A stretch of 56,434 nt of DNA from Porticoccus sp033791605 (GTDB lineage Bacteria; Pseudomonadota; Gammaproteobacteria; Pseudomonadales; Porticoccaceae): positions 1 through 56,434 of the forward strand of contig JASJGJ010000121.1 in the NCBI GenBank assembly GCA_033791605.1, read 5' to 3'. A program made the position numbers and the translations under genes. The notes under the pieces are model-generated. The model did no database searches. It saw nothing but the letters and a program-made list of their open reading frames with translations, and was not told the origin of the DNA. Positions 27,054 to 36,796 of the stretch are shown here, piece after piece. How positions within the stretch are numbered: position 1 is the stretch's first letter; each line of letters opens with the position of its first letter.

Positions 27054-28287
27054 AACGCAATGCCTCTGCTGGTAATACCTGACCTGCTCGTTTCGCGGGA
27101 TAAATCGTGGCGAGAACACTCAACAAAATACCCAAGCAACTCACTAACAACACATCCTGCCACAATAATTTCGATGGCAATTGACTAATAAAATAAATAT
27201 TCGGATCAAAAATCTGAAAACCTGCCAGTTTTTCTAACCAGCTTACGATATCACCGACATACACTGCCAACAGACACCCTGATGCCACCCCTGTCATCAC
27301 ACCCAATATACCAATGGCACTACCCTGAACCATAAAAATGGCTGAGATAGTGTTCGCTTTGGCCCCTAGGGTTCTTAATACAGCAATGTCCCGCCGTTTA
27401 TCGCCCACCATCAACACAAGACTGGCAATAATATTAAATGCAGCCACAGCAACAATTGCCGTCAACAACACACCTACCACTTTCTTCTCCATTTTTATGG
27501 CTTGAAATAGACTATTCATTTCCCCCGTCCAGGTCTTAACGTACAGAGATTCATCTATTTTTTCTTCAATAAAAGGAACCATTGCATCCACATCAAATGG
27601 GTCCGCAACTCGAAGTTTGACGCCATCAACTTTATTTCCAAGCCGATAGAGCTTTTGAGCATCCCTATAATGAATAAAGGCCAAGCCATTATCGACCTGT
27701 GCTCCCACCTGAAAAACACCACGCACAATAAACCGCTTATAGCGTGGAAAAATACCCGCTGGCGTCACATTAAGCTCAGGTAATGACAATATTACTGAGT
27801 CCCCCACCATTACACCAAGAGACCGCGCCAACAAATTACCCAATAAAATACCGTAACTACCAGGCTCAAGATGTTCAACCTTGCCAACAACCATTTGCTG
27901 GCTGATGGGACTGACTTTCGCTTCCTCTATAGGATCAATACCCTGTACAAGTACACCTTGGCTCAAGACTGATGATGACAATAAGCCATAACCCTCAATG
28001 AAAGGAGCAAAGCCCTCAACGCCTTCAATACCAGACAGGGTGTTTCCTAGAGCCTGCCAATCCTGAAGACCCATTTCATTTGATACGGTAGCATGGGGAA
28101 CTACATTAAGAATTCGCTTTTTGAGTTCGTGGTCAAAGCCGTTCATCACAGAAAGCACAACAATCAATGCCATAACACCTAATGCCATAGCAATAAAAGA
28201 TAAAACTGAGACGAATGAGACGAATCCATTACTCCGCTTACTGCGGATATAGCGCAATCCGATAAACAGTGGGAGGTTGGCTTTCAT
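27043..28287 (-). CDS. lolC: Lipoprotein-releasing ABC transporter permease LolC
   Basis: First gene of lolCDE, 414 aa. LPLFIGLRYIRSKRSNGFVSFVSVLSF and the first helix start the protein. A periplasmic domain contains the LolC/E-family PHATVSNEMGLQDW and a hook-like segment near GIDPIEEAKVSP, followed by three C-terminal helices with VLRTLGAKANTISAIFMVQG and PAKRAGQVLPAEALRYDH. LolC docks LolA in the periplasm. The coding end overlaps the lolD start, so the operon is translationally coupled. Confidence 0.92.
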   Translation of the reverse strand: MKANLPLFIGLRYIRSKRSNGFVSFVSVLSFIAMALGVMALIVVLSVMNGFDHELKKRILNVVPHATVSNEMGLQDWQALGNTLSGIEGVEGFAPFIEGYGLLSSSVLSQGVLVQGIDPIEEAKVSPISQQMVVGKVEHLEPGSYGILLGNLLARSLGVMVGDSVILSLPELNVTPAGIFPRYKRFIVRGVFQVGAQVDNGLAFIHYRDAQKLYRLGNKVDGVKLRVADPFDVDAMVPFIEEKIDESLYVKTWTGEMNSLFQAIKMEKKVVGVLLTAIVAVAAFNIIASLVLMVGDKRRDIAVLRTLGAKANTISAIFMVQGSAIGILGVMTGVASGCLLAVYVGDIVSWLEKLAGFQIFDPNIYFISQLPSKLLWQDVLLVSCLGILLSVLATIYPAKRAGQVLPAEALRYDH

Positions 28288-28451
28288 GGCAAAACATTAA
28301 AACGGAATCCGGTTAGCCAAACAAGCAACCATTTCTGTGATTAGTACCCAATTATTACTAACCTTGTTATTTTGCAGTTGCACTTATTACATTTGGGCTT
28401 ACTATAATCAACGTAGATACTGTGAATGACTGAGTGTAAGAGATCCTGACC

Positions 28452-28739
28452 ATGAATAAGCTTTTGTTACCCTTTAGCATTTTATGCTGCCTGTCTCTGC
28501 CGGCAGCAGCCGATGAAATAATCATACCTGTCGGCCAACAGGCCGCGGAGAAACAAACTCTAGAGCGACCTGCTCTGGGCAGCACCCAAGACCAAGTAAG
28601 AGGACGATATGGTGATCCACAAGAATGGAGTGACCCCGTAGGTAACCCACCGATTTCATCTTGGGAATATAAAGACTTTGTTGTTTATTTTGAACACAAT
28701 TTAGTGTTGCATTCAGTGCTTAAACGTAACGGTAACTAG
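28452..28739 (+). CDS. Small exported protein of unknown function
   Basis: A 95-aa protein with a clean signal peptide (MNKLLLPFSILCCLSLPAAA, cleavage after AAA). The mature part has GSTQDQVRGRYGDPQEWSDPVGNPPISSWEYKDFVVYFEHNLVLHSVLKR. The pattern of a turn motif (GXTXXXVXXXYGXP), then VGXPPIXXWXY and VYFEXXXVXHSV resembles a small periplasmic family I recall from pseudomonads and related marine bacteria, with an SmpA/BamE-like beta feel. No function is known to me. It is divergent from lolCDE. Confidence 0.72.
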   Translation: MNKLLLPFSILCCLSLPAAADEIIIPVGQQAAEKQTLERPALGSTQDQVRGRYGDPQEWSDPVGNPPISSWEYKDFVVYFEHNLVLHSVLKRNGN

Positions 28740-28854
28740 GCAAGCAAAACTATATCCAACCTTCTGGGTTAAACGACAATATTTGATCATAAAGCTGTTG
28801 GTCATAAACTTAAAATTGAAGCAGCCGTCCCTACAAATGTATATTCAGTAAGTG

Positions 28855-30273
28855 CTAGCCCACCCACTTTCTAGATTCTCTATTTAACCTATTTATACCG
28901 TTAATAGCGGCTAGTCGATAGGCCTCTGCCATCGTAGGATAATTAAAGGTTGTTTTGATGAAGTACTCAAGGGTATTTGCTGACCCAGTTTGATTCATAA
29001 TGGCTTGGCCAATATGAATAATTTCTGCGGCTTCAGCACCAAAACAATGAACACCAAGAATTGCCAAAGTTTCTTGATGAAAGAGTATTTTTAGGACACC
29101 AACTTCTTCTCCAGAAATGTGAGCCCTAGCAATATTTTTAAAATAGGCACGACCAATTTCATAGGGTATATGCTGTTCTGTCAGCTCTGACTCCGTCTTT
29201 CCGACAAAACTGATCTCAGGGATAGTATAGATTCCTGTTGCCACATCATCCACATGGTATACCTTTGGTATACCACACATATGCCCTGCAGCAGAGCGAC
29301 CTTGGTCATAGGCCGCTCCAGCCAGTGCAGGCCAACCTACCACATCGCCCGCCGCATAAATATTTTCCACCGAGGTCTGGTAATGTTCATTGACTGTAAC
29401 GTGCCCGCGGGTATCCACTTCCAACCCCAGTTCTTCAAGCCCCATATTTTTAGTGTTACCACTACGGCCATTACACCAAAGCAAAGCTTCAGCGTGAATC
29501 CGTTTCCCAGACTTCAGCTCCATGGTGATACCGTTATCTCTGGTTTCAATATGGTCATATTCTTCTTTATGGCGAACAGTAACGTTCAAATCACGCAAGT
29601 GATAACTCAAAGCATCGGAAATTTCATCATCGAGAAACGACAACAGCCCTTCACGGGTATTAACCAAGTCAACTCGAGTATCCAGACCGGCAAAAATAGA
29701 GGCGTACTCACAGCCAATGACGCCAGCACCATAAATAATAATATTACGAGGAGTACGATCTAGTCCAAGAATGGTATCACTGTCAAAAATACAAGGATGA
29801 TCAAAATCAACATCCTCTGGGTGATAAGGGCTAGATCCGGTAGCGATTAAAAAATGTTTTCCCTCTATTTTGTCAGAAGTATTATCTGCTTTTTTTATGG
29901 TTAAAGTATTTGGGTTCAAAAATACAGCGCGACCAAAATGAAGTCTGATTCGGTTGCGTGAATATTCCCGGGTCCTACCGTCAACTTGCTTACGTATGAC
30001 TTCATCTGCCGCTTTCATCACTTCAGCAAAAGAACACCAATGGGGTTCGCCCACAGAACGAAACATAGGCATGTTATTGAATTGCACCATCCGCCGCACA
30101 GAGTGGCGTAGGGCCTTAGAAGGAATTGTACCTAAGTGAGTACAGTTACCCCCCACCATCGAGCGCTCATCAACAACAGCAACCGACCAACCTTGTTTTA
30201 CTGCCTTCATGGCAGCACCTTCACCGGCAGGGCCACTACCAATAATAACTAGGTCATACTGATAATCTGCCAT
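28855..30273 (-). CDS. sthA: Soluble pyridine nucleotide transhydrogenase
   Basis: Cytoplasmic FAD enzyme that moves hydride between NADPH and NAD+, usually discharging excess NADPH. It has 472 aa. FAD binding is at IIGSGPAGEGAAMKA, and the SthA-specific GGNCTHLGTIPSKALRH has Cys44 but Thr49 where dihydrolipoamide dehydrogenases have their second redox Cys. NAD(P) binding is at IIYGAGVIGCEYAS, with NIYAAGDVVGWPALAGAAYDQG and the C-terminal dimerisation domain (NYPTMAEAYRLAAINGINRL). AGGAG precedes the ATG. It faces away from no close partner and appears monocistronic. Confidence 0.96.
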   Translation of the reverse strand: MADYQYDLVIIGSGPAGEGAAMKAVKQGWSVAVVDERSMVGGNCTHLGTIPSKALRHSVRRMVQFNNMPMFRSVGEPHWCSFAEVMKAADEVIRKQVDGRTREYSRNRIRLHFGRAVFLNPNTLTIKKADNTSDKIEGKHFLIATGSSPYHPEDVDFDHPCIFDSDTILGLDRTPRNIIIYGAGVIGCEYASIFAGLDTRVDLVNTREGLLSFLDDEISDALSYHLRDLNVTVRHKEEYDHIETRDNGITMELKSGKRIHAEALLWCNGRSGNTKNMGLEELGLEVDTRGHVTVNEHYQTSVENIYAAGDVVGWPALAGAAYDQGRSAAGHMCGIPKVYHVDDVATGIYTIPEISFVGKTESELTEQHIPYEIGRAYFKNIARAHISGEEVGVLKILFHQETLAILGVHCFGAEAAEIIHIGQAIMNQTGSANTLEYFIKTTFNYPTMAEAYRLAAINGINRLNRESRKWVG

Positions 30274-30410
30274 CGATCATTACTCCTACGAACTGATCTA
30301 TTGTGCAAAGTCATCCAAATACCGACACGGTGAATATCCTAGCCGTCGGATCAACGTCACTTTGATTTTCTTTTTTGGTACTCACTCAGAGTGTCTGGCT
30401 AGAAAAACTC

Positions 30411-32288
30411 TTAATACTTTGATGCTACATCTGCATCTTCAAGTAAAAGGGCACCATACGCACCGTATTCTCGACCAGAAACTGCAAGCGAATTTGAAGA
30501 AAATAAGGCCTGCTTTTGTTCTAGACCAAGGGATTTGTAATCCCCTGCTTCAACTTTGACCAAGGAAACAAGCACATAATCACCATTTGGCAAAACTAGA
30601 TGCTCGACTACTGGTACATTACCCGGTACCGGCATAGAAAAAACCTGCTGACGAATAGGGTTATTATTTTGACCACCGAGTCGCTTCGTGTTGAGGCTCA
30701 CCTGCCAGTTCAAATTTTCAGCCTTGGCAACTTCCTCAATGCTACTTCCAGATTTTACACGCTGCTTTAACAAATCACCTTGATGCAAAACTTTCTTGTT
30801 CGCCATTTCACCTTTTACCGCCATTTCGATCTGAGACCGAACATCACTAAGAGACTTCAAGCTGGCGGGAACTCGTTCTCGCATAGACAAGACTACAACC
30901 AAGTCATCCGAAAGCTCAATCACCTCACTGGCATAGCCCTCTTCCAGTACTATATCACTAAAGGCAGCGGTAACTACCTGAGTACTGGCCGCTATACCTA
31001 GGCCACCAGAACGACCAAAAGGCTTGGACACCTTCAGATCCAAAGCCATATCGTCAGCAACAGCCTGAAGTGATGTTGCGTTATAAGACAAATCTTTTAA
31101 TGCTTCAATTCTCTCCGGCATCAAATTTTTAGCCATCTGCAGCTCAAGCTCTTCACGAATAACTGGCTCCAACACATCTCGGCTTGGAATCTCTGCCATT
31201 CTTTTATCAAGCAGCTTGATAATGTGGATCCCAGCTTTTGTTTCAACTATCCCAGAAACCTCCCCAACAGAGAGTGTATCCAATGCGGAATCCAGTTCTG
31301 GCGGCAAATCTCCAGGCTGTGTATAACCAAGGTCTCCACCTTCTTCAGACGTAGCAAAATCTTCAGAATACTCCTTGGCTAACGAAGTAAAATCGCCACC
31401 TTTTTTGAGCTTGTCCTGAATTTTCTCCATAGTGTTCAAATGGCTTTTATCATCTTGTTTTTCTAGCAGTATATGCGCTGCATGACGTGATGCACCGGAA
31501 GTTGCGGCATCCACTTTTGCTTGATAATTCTCTTCAATAAGGTCGCTATCAACGGAAATGTCTTTTACCAAATCTGATGGTTGTAGCTCTATATACTCAA
31601 CAACCACCTGTTCTTCCGTCATAAACTGCTGCGAATGGTTATTATAGTACGCCGCAATATCTTCTTCTGAGGGTTTCAACGAAGCCATTAAAGGTGCAGC
31701 AGGAACCGTTAAATAATAATAATCGCGAGTTTGTTCTGTCACAGAGGCCAGCAATGCCAGCTCTTTCTCCGTAGAGAAGCCCGATGCAATCACACCTTGC
31801 AGGAACTGGTTGACCAGCAACTCAGAATGGATCGCTTTATGATGGCTGGATGGTGTATAGCCCATCTGTCTTACCACAAATTCATAGCGCTCCACATCAA
31901 ACTTCCCATTGGTTTGAAACTCTGGAACTTGTGACAATAAATCGATAATAGTTTCACTGGAAACAGCCATCCCCAATGCAGAAGCCGCCTGCTCTTCAAC
32001 CTTCTGACGAATCAATCGTTGCATGACAGCAGGTTTCAATCGCTCTTCATCAATCAGCGATGGATCAACATTTTGAAAGTTTTTGATAATTTGTTGCTTC
32101 TGAACCAAAACAGCCTGTCGAAGGCTAAGCTCTGAAATAGAATCACCATTGACATTAGCAGCCTCTTTAGGCGCCCCGTCACCAACAAATAGTGCATCTA
32201 CGCCAAAAAGTGCAAAAGGAACAATAATAATAGCGACCAATACAACTTTGGCCACACCGTTGAGATTGTCTCGGAAATTCTGGAGCAT
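30411..32288 (-). CDS. ppiD: Membrane-anchored periplasmic folding factor PpiD
   Basis: Single-pass inner-membrane chaperone with a parvulin domain that assists proteins leaving the Sec channel. The N-terminal helix is VAKVVLVAIIIVPFALFGVDALF. A SurA-like N-terminal region (about 36-220) is followed by a parvulin domain at about 265-365 (ASRHAAHILLE, GGDFTSLAKEYSEDFATSEEGGDLGY, GIHIIKLLDKR) and a second, inactive-looking C-terminal rotamase-like region. Its length of 625 aa is normal. Position after hupB matches lon-hupB-ppiD in E. coli and Pseudomonas. Confidence 0.93.
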   Translation of the reverse strand: MLQNFRDNLNGVAKVVLVAIIIVPFALFGVDALFVGDGAPKEAANVNGDSISELSLRQAVLVQKQQIIKNFQNVDPSLIDEERLKPAVMQRLIRQKVEEQAASALGMAVSSETIIDLLSQVPEFQTNGKFDVERYEFVVRQMGYTPSSHHKAIHSELLVNQFLQGVIASGFSTEKELALLASVTEQTRDYYYLTVPAAPLMASLKPSEEDIAAYYNNHSQQFMTEEQVVVEYIELQPSDLVKDISVDSDLIEENYQAKVDAATSGASRHAAHILLEKQDDKSHLNTMEKIQDKLKKGGDFTSLAKEYSEDFATSEEGGDLGYTQPGDLPPELDSALDTLSVGEVSGIVETKAGIHIIKLLDKRMAEIPSRDVLEPVIREELELQMAKNLMPERIEALKDLSYNATSLQAVADDMALDLKVSKPFGRSGGLGIAASTQVVTAAFSDIVLEEGYASEVIELSDDLVVVLSMRERVPASLKSLSDVRSQIEMAVKGEMANKKVLHQGDLLKQRVKSGSSIEEVAKAENLNWQVSLNTKRLGGQNNNPIRQQVFSMPVPGNVPVVEHLVLPNGDYVLVSLVKVEAGDYKSLGLEQKQALFSSNSLAVSGREYGAYGALLLEDADVASKY

Positions 32289-32345
32289 AGGGTTCTCTTG
32301 GCGTTAAATACTCATTAAATCTTTATACAGAAATACAAAATCTAT

Positions 32346-32376
32346 AAAAAAAGACGCATCGCAGATGCGCCTTTTT
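32346..32376 (-). terminator. Rho-independent terminator after hupB
   Basis: On the minus strand GGCGCATC-TGC-GATGCGTC forms an 8-bp stem (one G-T pair) and is followed by seven T. The flanking A run makes it work on paper in both directions. It lies 29 bases beyond the hupB stop and separates it from ppiD. Confidence 0.85.
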
Positions 32377-32404
32377 ACAGAAAAAGCTAAACCATCAGCA
32401 CTTT

Positions 32405-32677
32405 CTAGTTTACAGCGTCCTTCAGTGCTTTACCTGCTTTGAAGCTCGGCACATTGGCAGCTTTAATCTGGATTTCTGCTCCAGTTTGTGGGTTGCGGCC
32501 AGTGCGTGCAGCACGATGCTTCACAGAAAAAGTACCAAAACCTACCAGAGAAACCTGGTCACCATTCTGCAACGCACCAGCTACAGCATCAATTGCCGCG
32601 TCTAGAGCACGTCCAGCAGAAGCTTTTGACAAATCAGCAGCATCAGCAATTGCATCAACGAGTTCAGATTTATTCAC
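32405..32677 (-). CDS. hupB: Nucleoid protein HU
   Basis: A 90-aa DNA-bending histone-like protein. MNKSELVDAIADAADLSKASAGRALDA forms the helical dimer base, VSLVGFGTFSVKHRAARTGRNPQTGAEIQI carries the beta arms with the DNA-intercalating Arg-Asn-Pro, and NVPSFKAGKALKDAVN is the C-terminus. The lon-hupB-ppiD order identifies it as the HupB type. A sigma-70 promoter is visible upstream and a strong terminator downstream, so it is probably transcribed alone as well as from lon. Confidence 0.96.
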   Translation of the reverse strand: MNKSELVDAIADAADLSKASAGRALDAAIDAVAGALQNGDQVSLVGFGTFSVKHRAARTGRNPQTGAEIQIKAANVPSFKAGKALKDAVN

Positions 32678-32757
32678 AATAATCCCCTTTTATTATGGTT
32701 GTTTAAGACTGTTCACCTGCAACACACAACCATATGATCATTAACTACAGGCAGTGG

Positions 32758-32786
32758 TATATACGATGACCGCAACTTTATACCAA
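32758..32786 (-). promoter_or_regulatory. Sigma-70 promoter candidate for hupB
   Basis: On the minus strand TTGGTA (32786-32781) and TATATA (32763-32758) are 17 bases apart, about 80 bases before the hupB start. It lies just downstream of the lon stop, which fits an independent hupB transcript as in other gammaproteobacteria. Confidence 0.55.
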
Positions 32787-32810
32787 CCCTCAGATACCCG
32801 GTCAAGCAAT

Positions 32811-35222
32811 TTAGTGAGTATTAATGCGGGTTTCAGCCTCACTTCCCGTTTTTTTGGTATCTGCATCAACTCGCTGGTACTCATCATCTGACATTGGTTC
32901 CGGTTTTTTCTGCAGTGCCAAGTCTAAAACTTCATCAATCCAGCGAACAGGGAAGATCTCAAGGTCTGCTTTAATATTGTCGGGTATCTCTTTGAGGTCA
33001 CGCTCATTTTCCTGTGGAATAATGACCTTTCGAATACCACCTCGGTGGGCCGCGAGTAGTTTTTCTTTCAGTCCACCAATTTTTAGAACCTGACCTCGCA
33101 GGGTAATTTCACCCGTCATCGCCACATCTGCAAGCACAGGAATACCCGTCAGCACAGAAACGACTGCCGTGCACATAGCAACACCCGCACTTGGGCCATC
33201 TTTTGGTGTTGCCCCTTCAGGAACATGAATGTGTAAATCCACCTTCTGGTGAAAATCACGGTGAATACCCAACACTTGCGCCCGACTTCTCACCACGGTT
33301 AATGCTGCCTGTATCGACTCTTGCATCACGTCACCTAAAGAGCCTGTTTTTACTACCTGCCCCTTACCTGGAACTGCAGAGGCTTCAATAGTTAACAACT
33401 CACCACCCACTTGGGTCCAAGCAAGACCAGTAACCTGACCCACCTGACTCTCTTCCTCCGCCCGGCCAAAATCGTATTTACGGACACCCAGCAAGTCTTC
33501 TAGTGATTCAGTCGTGATCAGACAGGACTCACTCGATCCTTCACGCACATGTCTTGTAACCACTTTACGGCACACTTTAGCCAATTCGCGTTCGATACCA
33601 CGCACACCAGCTTCTCGTGTGTAATAACGAATGATATCCAACATGGCATTCTCATCAATATCCAACTCACTCTGACTAAGGCCATTAGCCTTACGTTGCT
33701 TTGGTAAAAGATATTTAAGCGCTATGTTTAATTTTTCATCTTCGGTATAACCGGGAATACGAATCACTTCCATTCGGTCCAACAATGGGCCGGGGATATT
33801 CATGGAATTAGCAGTACAAATAAACATCACCTCGGAGAGGTCATAATCAACCTCAAGATAATGATCATTAAAACTATTGTTTTGCTCTGGATCGAGGACC
33901 TCCAACATTGCAGAAGCCGGATCACCTCGATGATCCATACCCATCTTGTCAATTTCATCCAGCAAAAATAGTGGGTTTTTCACCTCCACTTTTGCTAGCT
34001 TCTGAATCAACTTGCCAGGAAGAGACCCGATATAGGTACGGCGATGGCCACGAATTTCAGCCTCATCACGCACACCACCCAGAGACATACGTACATATTT
34101 TCTGCCCGTAGCCTTAGCAATAGACTCACCCAAGGATGTTTTACCCACGCCAGGGGGGCCAACCAAACAAAGCACTGGCCCTTTAAGCTTTTTCACTCGC
34201 TGTTGAACGGCAAGAAACTCGAGAATTCGCTCTTTAACCTCTTCAAGGCCATAGTGATCTTCATTAAGAATACCTTCAGCCCGCGTCAAATCATGCCTAA
34301 CACGCGAGCGCCTCTTCCATGGCACCCCTACCATCCAGTCGATGTATCCGCGCAACACAGAAGCCTCTGCGGACATGGGAGACATCATTTTCAGTTTGTT
34401 CAGCTCGGCGAGAGTTTTTTCCAAAGCATACTTGGGCATTCCAGTTTCGTTAATCTTTGTCTCAAGCTGCTCTATATCGTTGCCGCCCTCTTCTACCTCA
34501 CCCAGCTCTTTCTGAATCGCTTTCATCTGCTCATTGAGGTAATACTCTTTCTGGCTTTTTTCCATTTGTTTTTTGACGCGACCACGAATTCTCTGCTCAA
34601 CCTCAAACAGCTCAATCTCCGATTCCATCAAAACCAACAGATGCTCCAACCTGTCTTTAAGTGAAGATATTTCAAGCACTTCCTGTTTTTGCTCAATTGT
34701 GAGCGCCATATGAGTCGCTAGGGTATCGGCCAAGCGGCTTGGATCTTCTATACCTGCAACCGTACTCACAACTTCAGAAGGGACTTTTTTACTGAGATTT
34801 ACATATTGTTCAAATTGACTCAAGGCAGAGCGCATTAAGCCGTCAGCCTCTTTCCCATGCAATTTTTCAGAAGGCAGAACATCATAATCTGCAACGAAAT
34901 AACCTTCAGAATCATCAATAGTATTAATTTTTACTCGCTCTGCTCCCTCAATGAGCACTTTCACCGTGCCATCGGGTAACTTAAGCATTTGCAACACAGA
35001 TGACAGTGTTCCCACTCGATATAACTCGTCCGCATCTGGATCATCTTCGGCAGCCGATTTCTGGGCAACCACTAGGATTTGTTTATCCAGAGACATCGCT
35101 TCTTCAAGGGCCAATATGGACTTTTCTCGACCCACAAATAATGGGATCACCATATGGGGATAAACGACCACATCACGTAAAGGCAACATGGTTAATTGGT
35201 TATGCACAGAACTCTCTCCCAT
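32811..35222 (-). CDS. lon: ATP-dependent protease La
   Basis: Cytoplasmic AAA+ serine protease that degrades misfolded and regulatory proteins. Domains in order: the substrate-binding Lon N domain (LTMLPLRDVVVYPHMVIPLFVGR), a coiled coil, the AAA+ module with Walker A GPPGVGKTSLGESIA and Walker B NPLFLLDEIDKMG, and the C-terminal protease with catalytic Ser in PKDGPSAGVAM and Lys in KIGGLKEKLLAAHRGG. I chose ATG 35222 because AGAGG lies 7 bases upstream; TTG 35228 would add two residues. The 803 aa are slightly more than E. coli Lon (784). A sigma-32-like promoter lies just upstream. Confidence 0.97.
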   Translation of the reverse strand: MGESSVHNQLTMLPLRDVVVYPHMVIPLFVGREKSILALEEAMSLDKQILVVAQKSAAEDDPDADELYRVGTLSSVLQMLKLPDGTVKVLIEGAERVKINTIDDSEGYFVADYDVLPSEKLHGKEADGLMRSALSQFEQYVNLSKKVPSEVVSTVAGIEDPSRLADTLATHMALTIEQKQEVLEISSLKDRLEHLLVLMESEIELFEVEQRIRGRVKKQMEKSQKEYYLNEQMKAIQKELGEVEEGGNDIEQLETKINETGMPKYALEKTLAELNKLKMMSPMSAEASVLRGYIDWMVGVPWKRRSRVRHDLTRAEGILNEDHYGLEEVKERILEFLAVQQRVKKLKGPVLCLVGPPGVGKTSLGESIAKATGRKYVRMSLGGVRDEAEIRGHRRTYIGSLPGKLIQKLAKVEVKNPLFLLDEIDKMGMDHRGDPASAMLEVLDPEQNNSFNDHYLEVDYDLSEVMFICTANSMNIPGPLLDRMEVIRIPGYTEDEKLNIALKYLLPKQRKANGLSQSELDIDENAMLDIIRYYTREAGVRGIERELAKVCRKVVTRHVREGSSESCLITTESLEDLLGVRKYDFGRAEEESQVGQVTGLAWTQVGGELLTIEASAVPGKGQVVKTGSLGDVMQESIQAALTVVRSRAQVLGIHRDFHQKVDLHIHVPEGATPKDGPSAGVAMCTAVVSVLTGIPVLADVAMTGEITLRGQVLKIGGLKEKLLAAHRGGIRKVIIPQENERDLKEIPDNIKADLEIFPVRWIDEVLDLALQKKPEPMSDDEYQRVDADTKKTGSEAETRINTH

Positions 35223-35269
35223 CCTCAAACCTCTTATCGAGAATTTACATTATCTTAAGCTTACCGCAA

Positions 35270-35297
35270 ATATGGGGATACACGGGATAAAAACAAG
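35270..35297 (-). promoter_or_regulatory. Sigma-32 (heat shock) promoter for lon
   Basis: On the minus strand CTTGTTT (35297-35291) is followed after 13 bases by CCCCATAT (35277-35270). The known sigma-32 consensus is CTTGAAA, 13-15 bases, CCCCATNT, so the -10 element is perfect and the -35 is close. It lies about 45 bases before the lon start and just after the clpX terminator, so lon has its own heat-shock promoter. Confidence 0.75.
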
Positions 35298-35342
35298 TGC
35301 CGAAATATAGATATCCCACAAGTTGCTAATAAAACAGACAAT

Positions 35343-35363
35343 AAAAAAGGGCCCGCAGGCCCT
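35343..35363 (-). terminator. Rho-independent terminator after clpX
   Basis: On the minus strand AGGGCC-TGCG-GGCCCT forms a 6-bp GC-rich stem followed by a run of T. It lies 23 bases beyond the clpX stop and before the lon promoter. Confidence 0.8.
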
Positions 35364-35386
35364 ATTCAGTAAAAAGCTGACAACAC

Positions 35387-36676
35387 CTAATCACTGGCAG
35401 CTTTCTGTTGTTCCTTATTTTCATAAACGAGCATAGGCTCAGACTCGCCTCGAATCACTGTAGCATCAATCACTACTTTGCTCACATTGTCAGAAGAAGG
35501 AATACTGTACATGGTATCGAGTAGTACATTTTCAATAATTGAACGAAGCCCACGAGCACCGGTTTTACGTGCGAGTGCTTTATTAGCAATAGCCTCCAAG
35601 GCATCCCGACGAATATCCAGCTCAACACCTTCCATCTCAAACATCGCGCCATATTGCTTGACCAATGAATTCTTAGGCTCAGTCAGGATGTTAATCAACG
35701 CATCTTGGTCCAGCTCCTCCAGAGTTGCTATCACAGGCAAACGCCCGACAAACTCAGGGATCAAGCCGTAACGCACCAAATCCTCAGGCTCCAAATCTTC
35801 CAATGTCTGACCAATATTTTTATTCGTATCCTTACTCTTCACTTCGGCACTAAAACCAATACCGCCTTTCTCAGAGCGATCCTGAATAACCTTTTCTAAA
35901 CCAGCAAAAGCGCCCCCACATACAAACAAAATATTAGATGTATCGACCTGAAGAAACTCTTGCTGAGGGTGCTTTCTACCGCCCTGAGGGGGAACTGATG
36001 CCACCGTACCTTCGATCAGTTTTAGTAGTGCTTGCTGGACACCTTCACCAGAGACATCTCGAGTGATAGACGGATTATCTGATTTACGGGAAATCTTATC
36101 GATTTCATCCAAATAAACGATACCCCGTTGAGCTTTCTCAACATCGTAATCACATTTCTGCAAAAGCTTCTGGATGATATTTTCTACATCTTCACCCACA
36201 TAGCCGGCTTCAGTAAGCGTTGTGGCATCCGCAATGGTAAATGGCACATCAAGTAGCCTTGCCAGAGTTTCCGCCAAAAGGGTTTTACCACTACCGGTGG
36301 GCCCCACTAACAAAATGTTACTTTTCCCCAGCTCTATTTCGTCGCTACTATTATTAGCTCCGCTACTTTGTAGACGTTTGTAGTGGTTGTAGACGGCTAC
36401 AGCAAGGATTTTTTTCGCTCGCTCTTGACCGATAACATACTGATCAAGAATGTCGTTAATTTCGATAGGCTTGGGCAAACTACTACTGACGGCTTCACCA
36501 TCAGAGTCTTGAACTTCTTCTGAAATAATATCGTTACATAAATCCACGCATTCATCACAGATAAACACCGAGGGTCCTGCAATTAGTTTACGCACTTCGT
36601 GCTGACTTTTTCCACAGAAAGAACAATACAACAACTTGCCATCGTCGCCGCTATCTCCAGTTGTCTCGTCGGTCAT
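35387..36676 (-). CDS. clpX: ClpXP protease ATPase subunit ClpX
   Basis: AAA+ unfoldase that recognises tagged proteins and threads them into ClpP. It has 429 aa. A zinc-binding domain (Cys18, 21, 40 and 43: CSFC, then CDEC) binds adaptors and substrates. Walker A GPTGSGKTLLAETLA (from about 125), Walker B GIVYLDEIDKI, the pore loop GYVGEDVE and sensor/arginine-finger motifs (LIPEFVGRLPV, TGARGLRSIIE) follow. It is 120 bases downstream of clpP in the conserved clpP-clpX-lon order. Confidence 0.98.
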   Translation of the reverse strand: MTDETTGDSGDDGKLLYCSFCGKSQHEVRKLIAGPSVFICDECVDLCNDIISEEVQDSDGEAVSSSLPKPIEINDILDQYVIGQERAKKILAVAVYNHYKRLQSSGANNSSDEIELGKSNILLVGPTGSGKTLLAETLARLLDVPFTIADATTLTEAGYVGEDVENIIQKLLQKCDYDVEKAQRGIVYLDEIDKISRKSDNPSITRDVSGEGVQQALLKLIEGTVASVPPQGGRKHPQQEFLQVDTSNILFVCGGAFAGLEKVIQDRSEKGGIGFSAEVKSKDTNKNIGQTLEDLEPEDLVRYGLIPEFVGRLPVIATLEELDQDALINILTEPKNSLVKQYGAMFEMEGVELDIRRDALEAIANKALARKTGARGLRSIIENVLLDTMYSIPSSDNVSKVVIDATVIRGESEPMLVYENKEQQKAASD

Positions 36677-36796
36677 AACTCACTCATCTCAGCATTTTCA
36701 CTTTAAACAGGATTACTTTTAACAAAAGACCTTATGATTCAAGGCATTACCCTATTTTTGTAACAACATCTATCAAATATTAAAAGATTACCGATT

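Noticed and set aside
34044..34664. 206-aa plus-strand open frame inside lon
   Set aside because: It is antisense to a certain lon gene, has a His/Phe/Leu-rich composition with no family motif, and is explained by the codon bias of lon.
36677..36796. CTTGAAT before clpX as a sigma-32 promoter
   Set aside because: A -35-like CTTGAAT is present on the minus strand, but there is no CCCCAT-like -10 at 13-15 bases.
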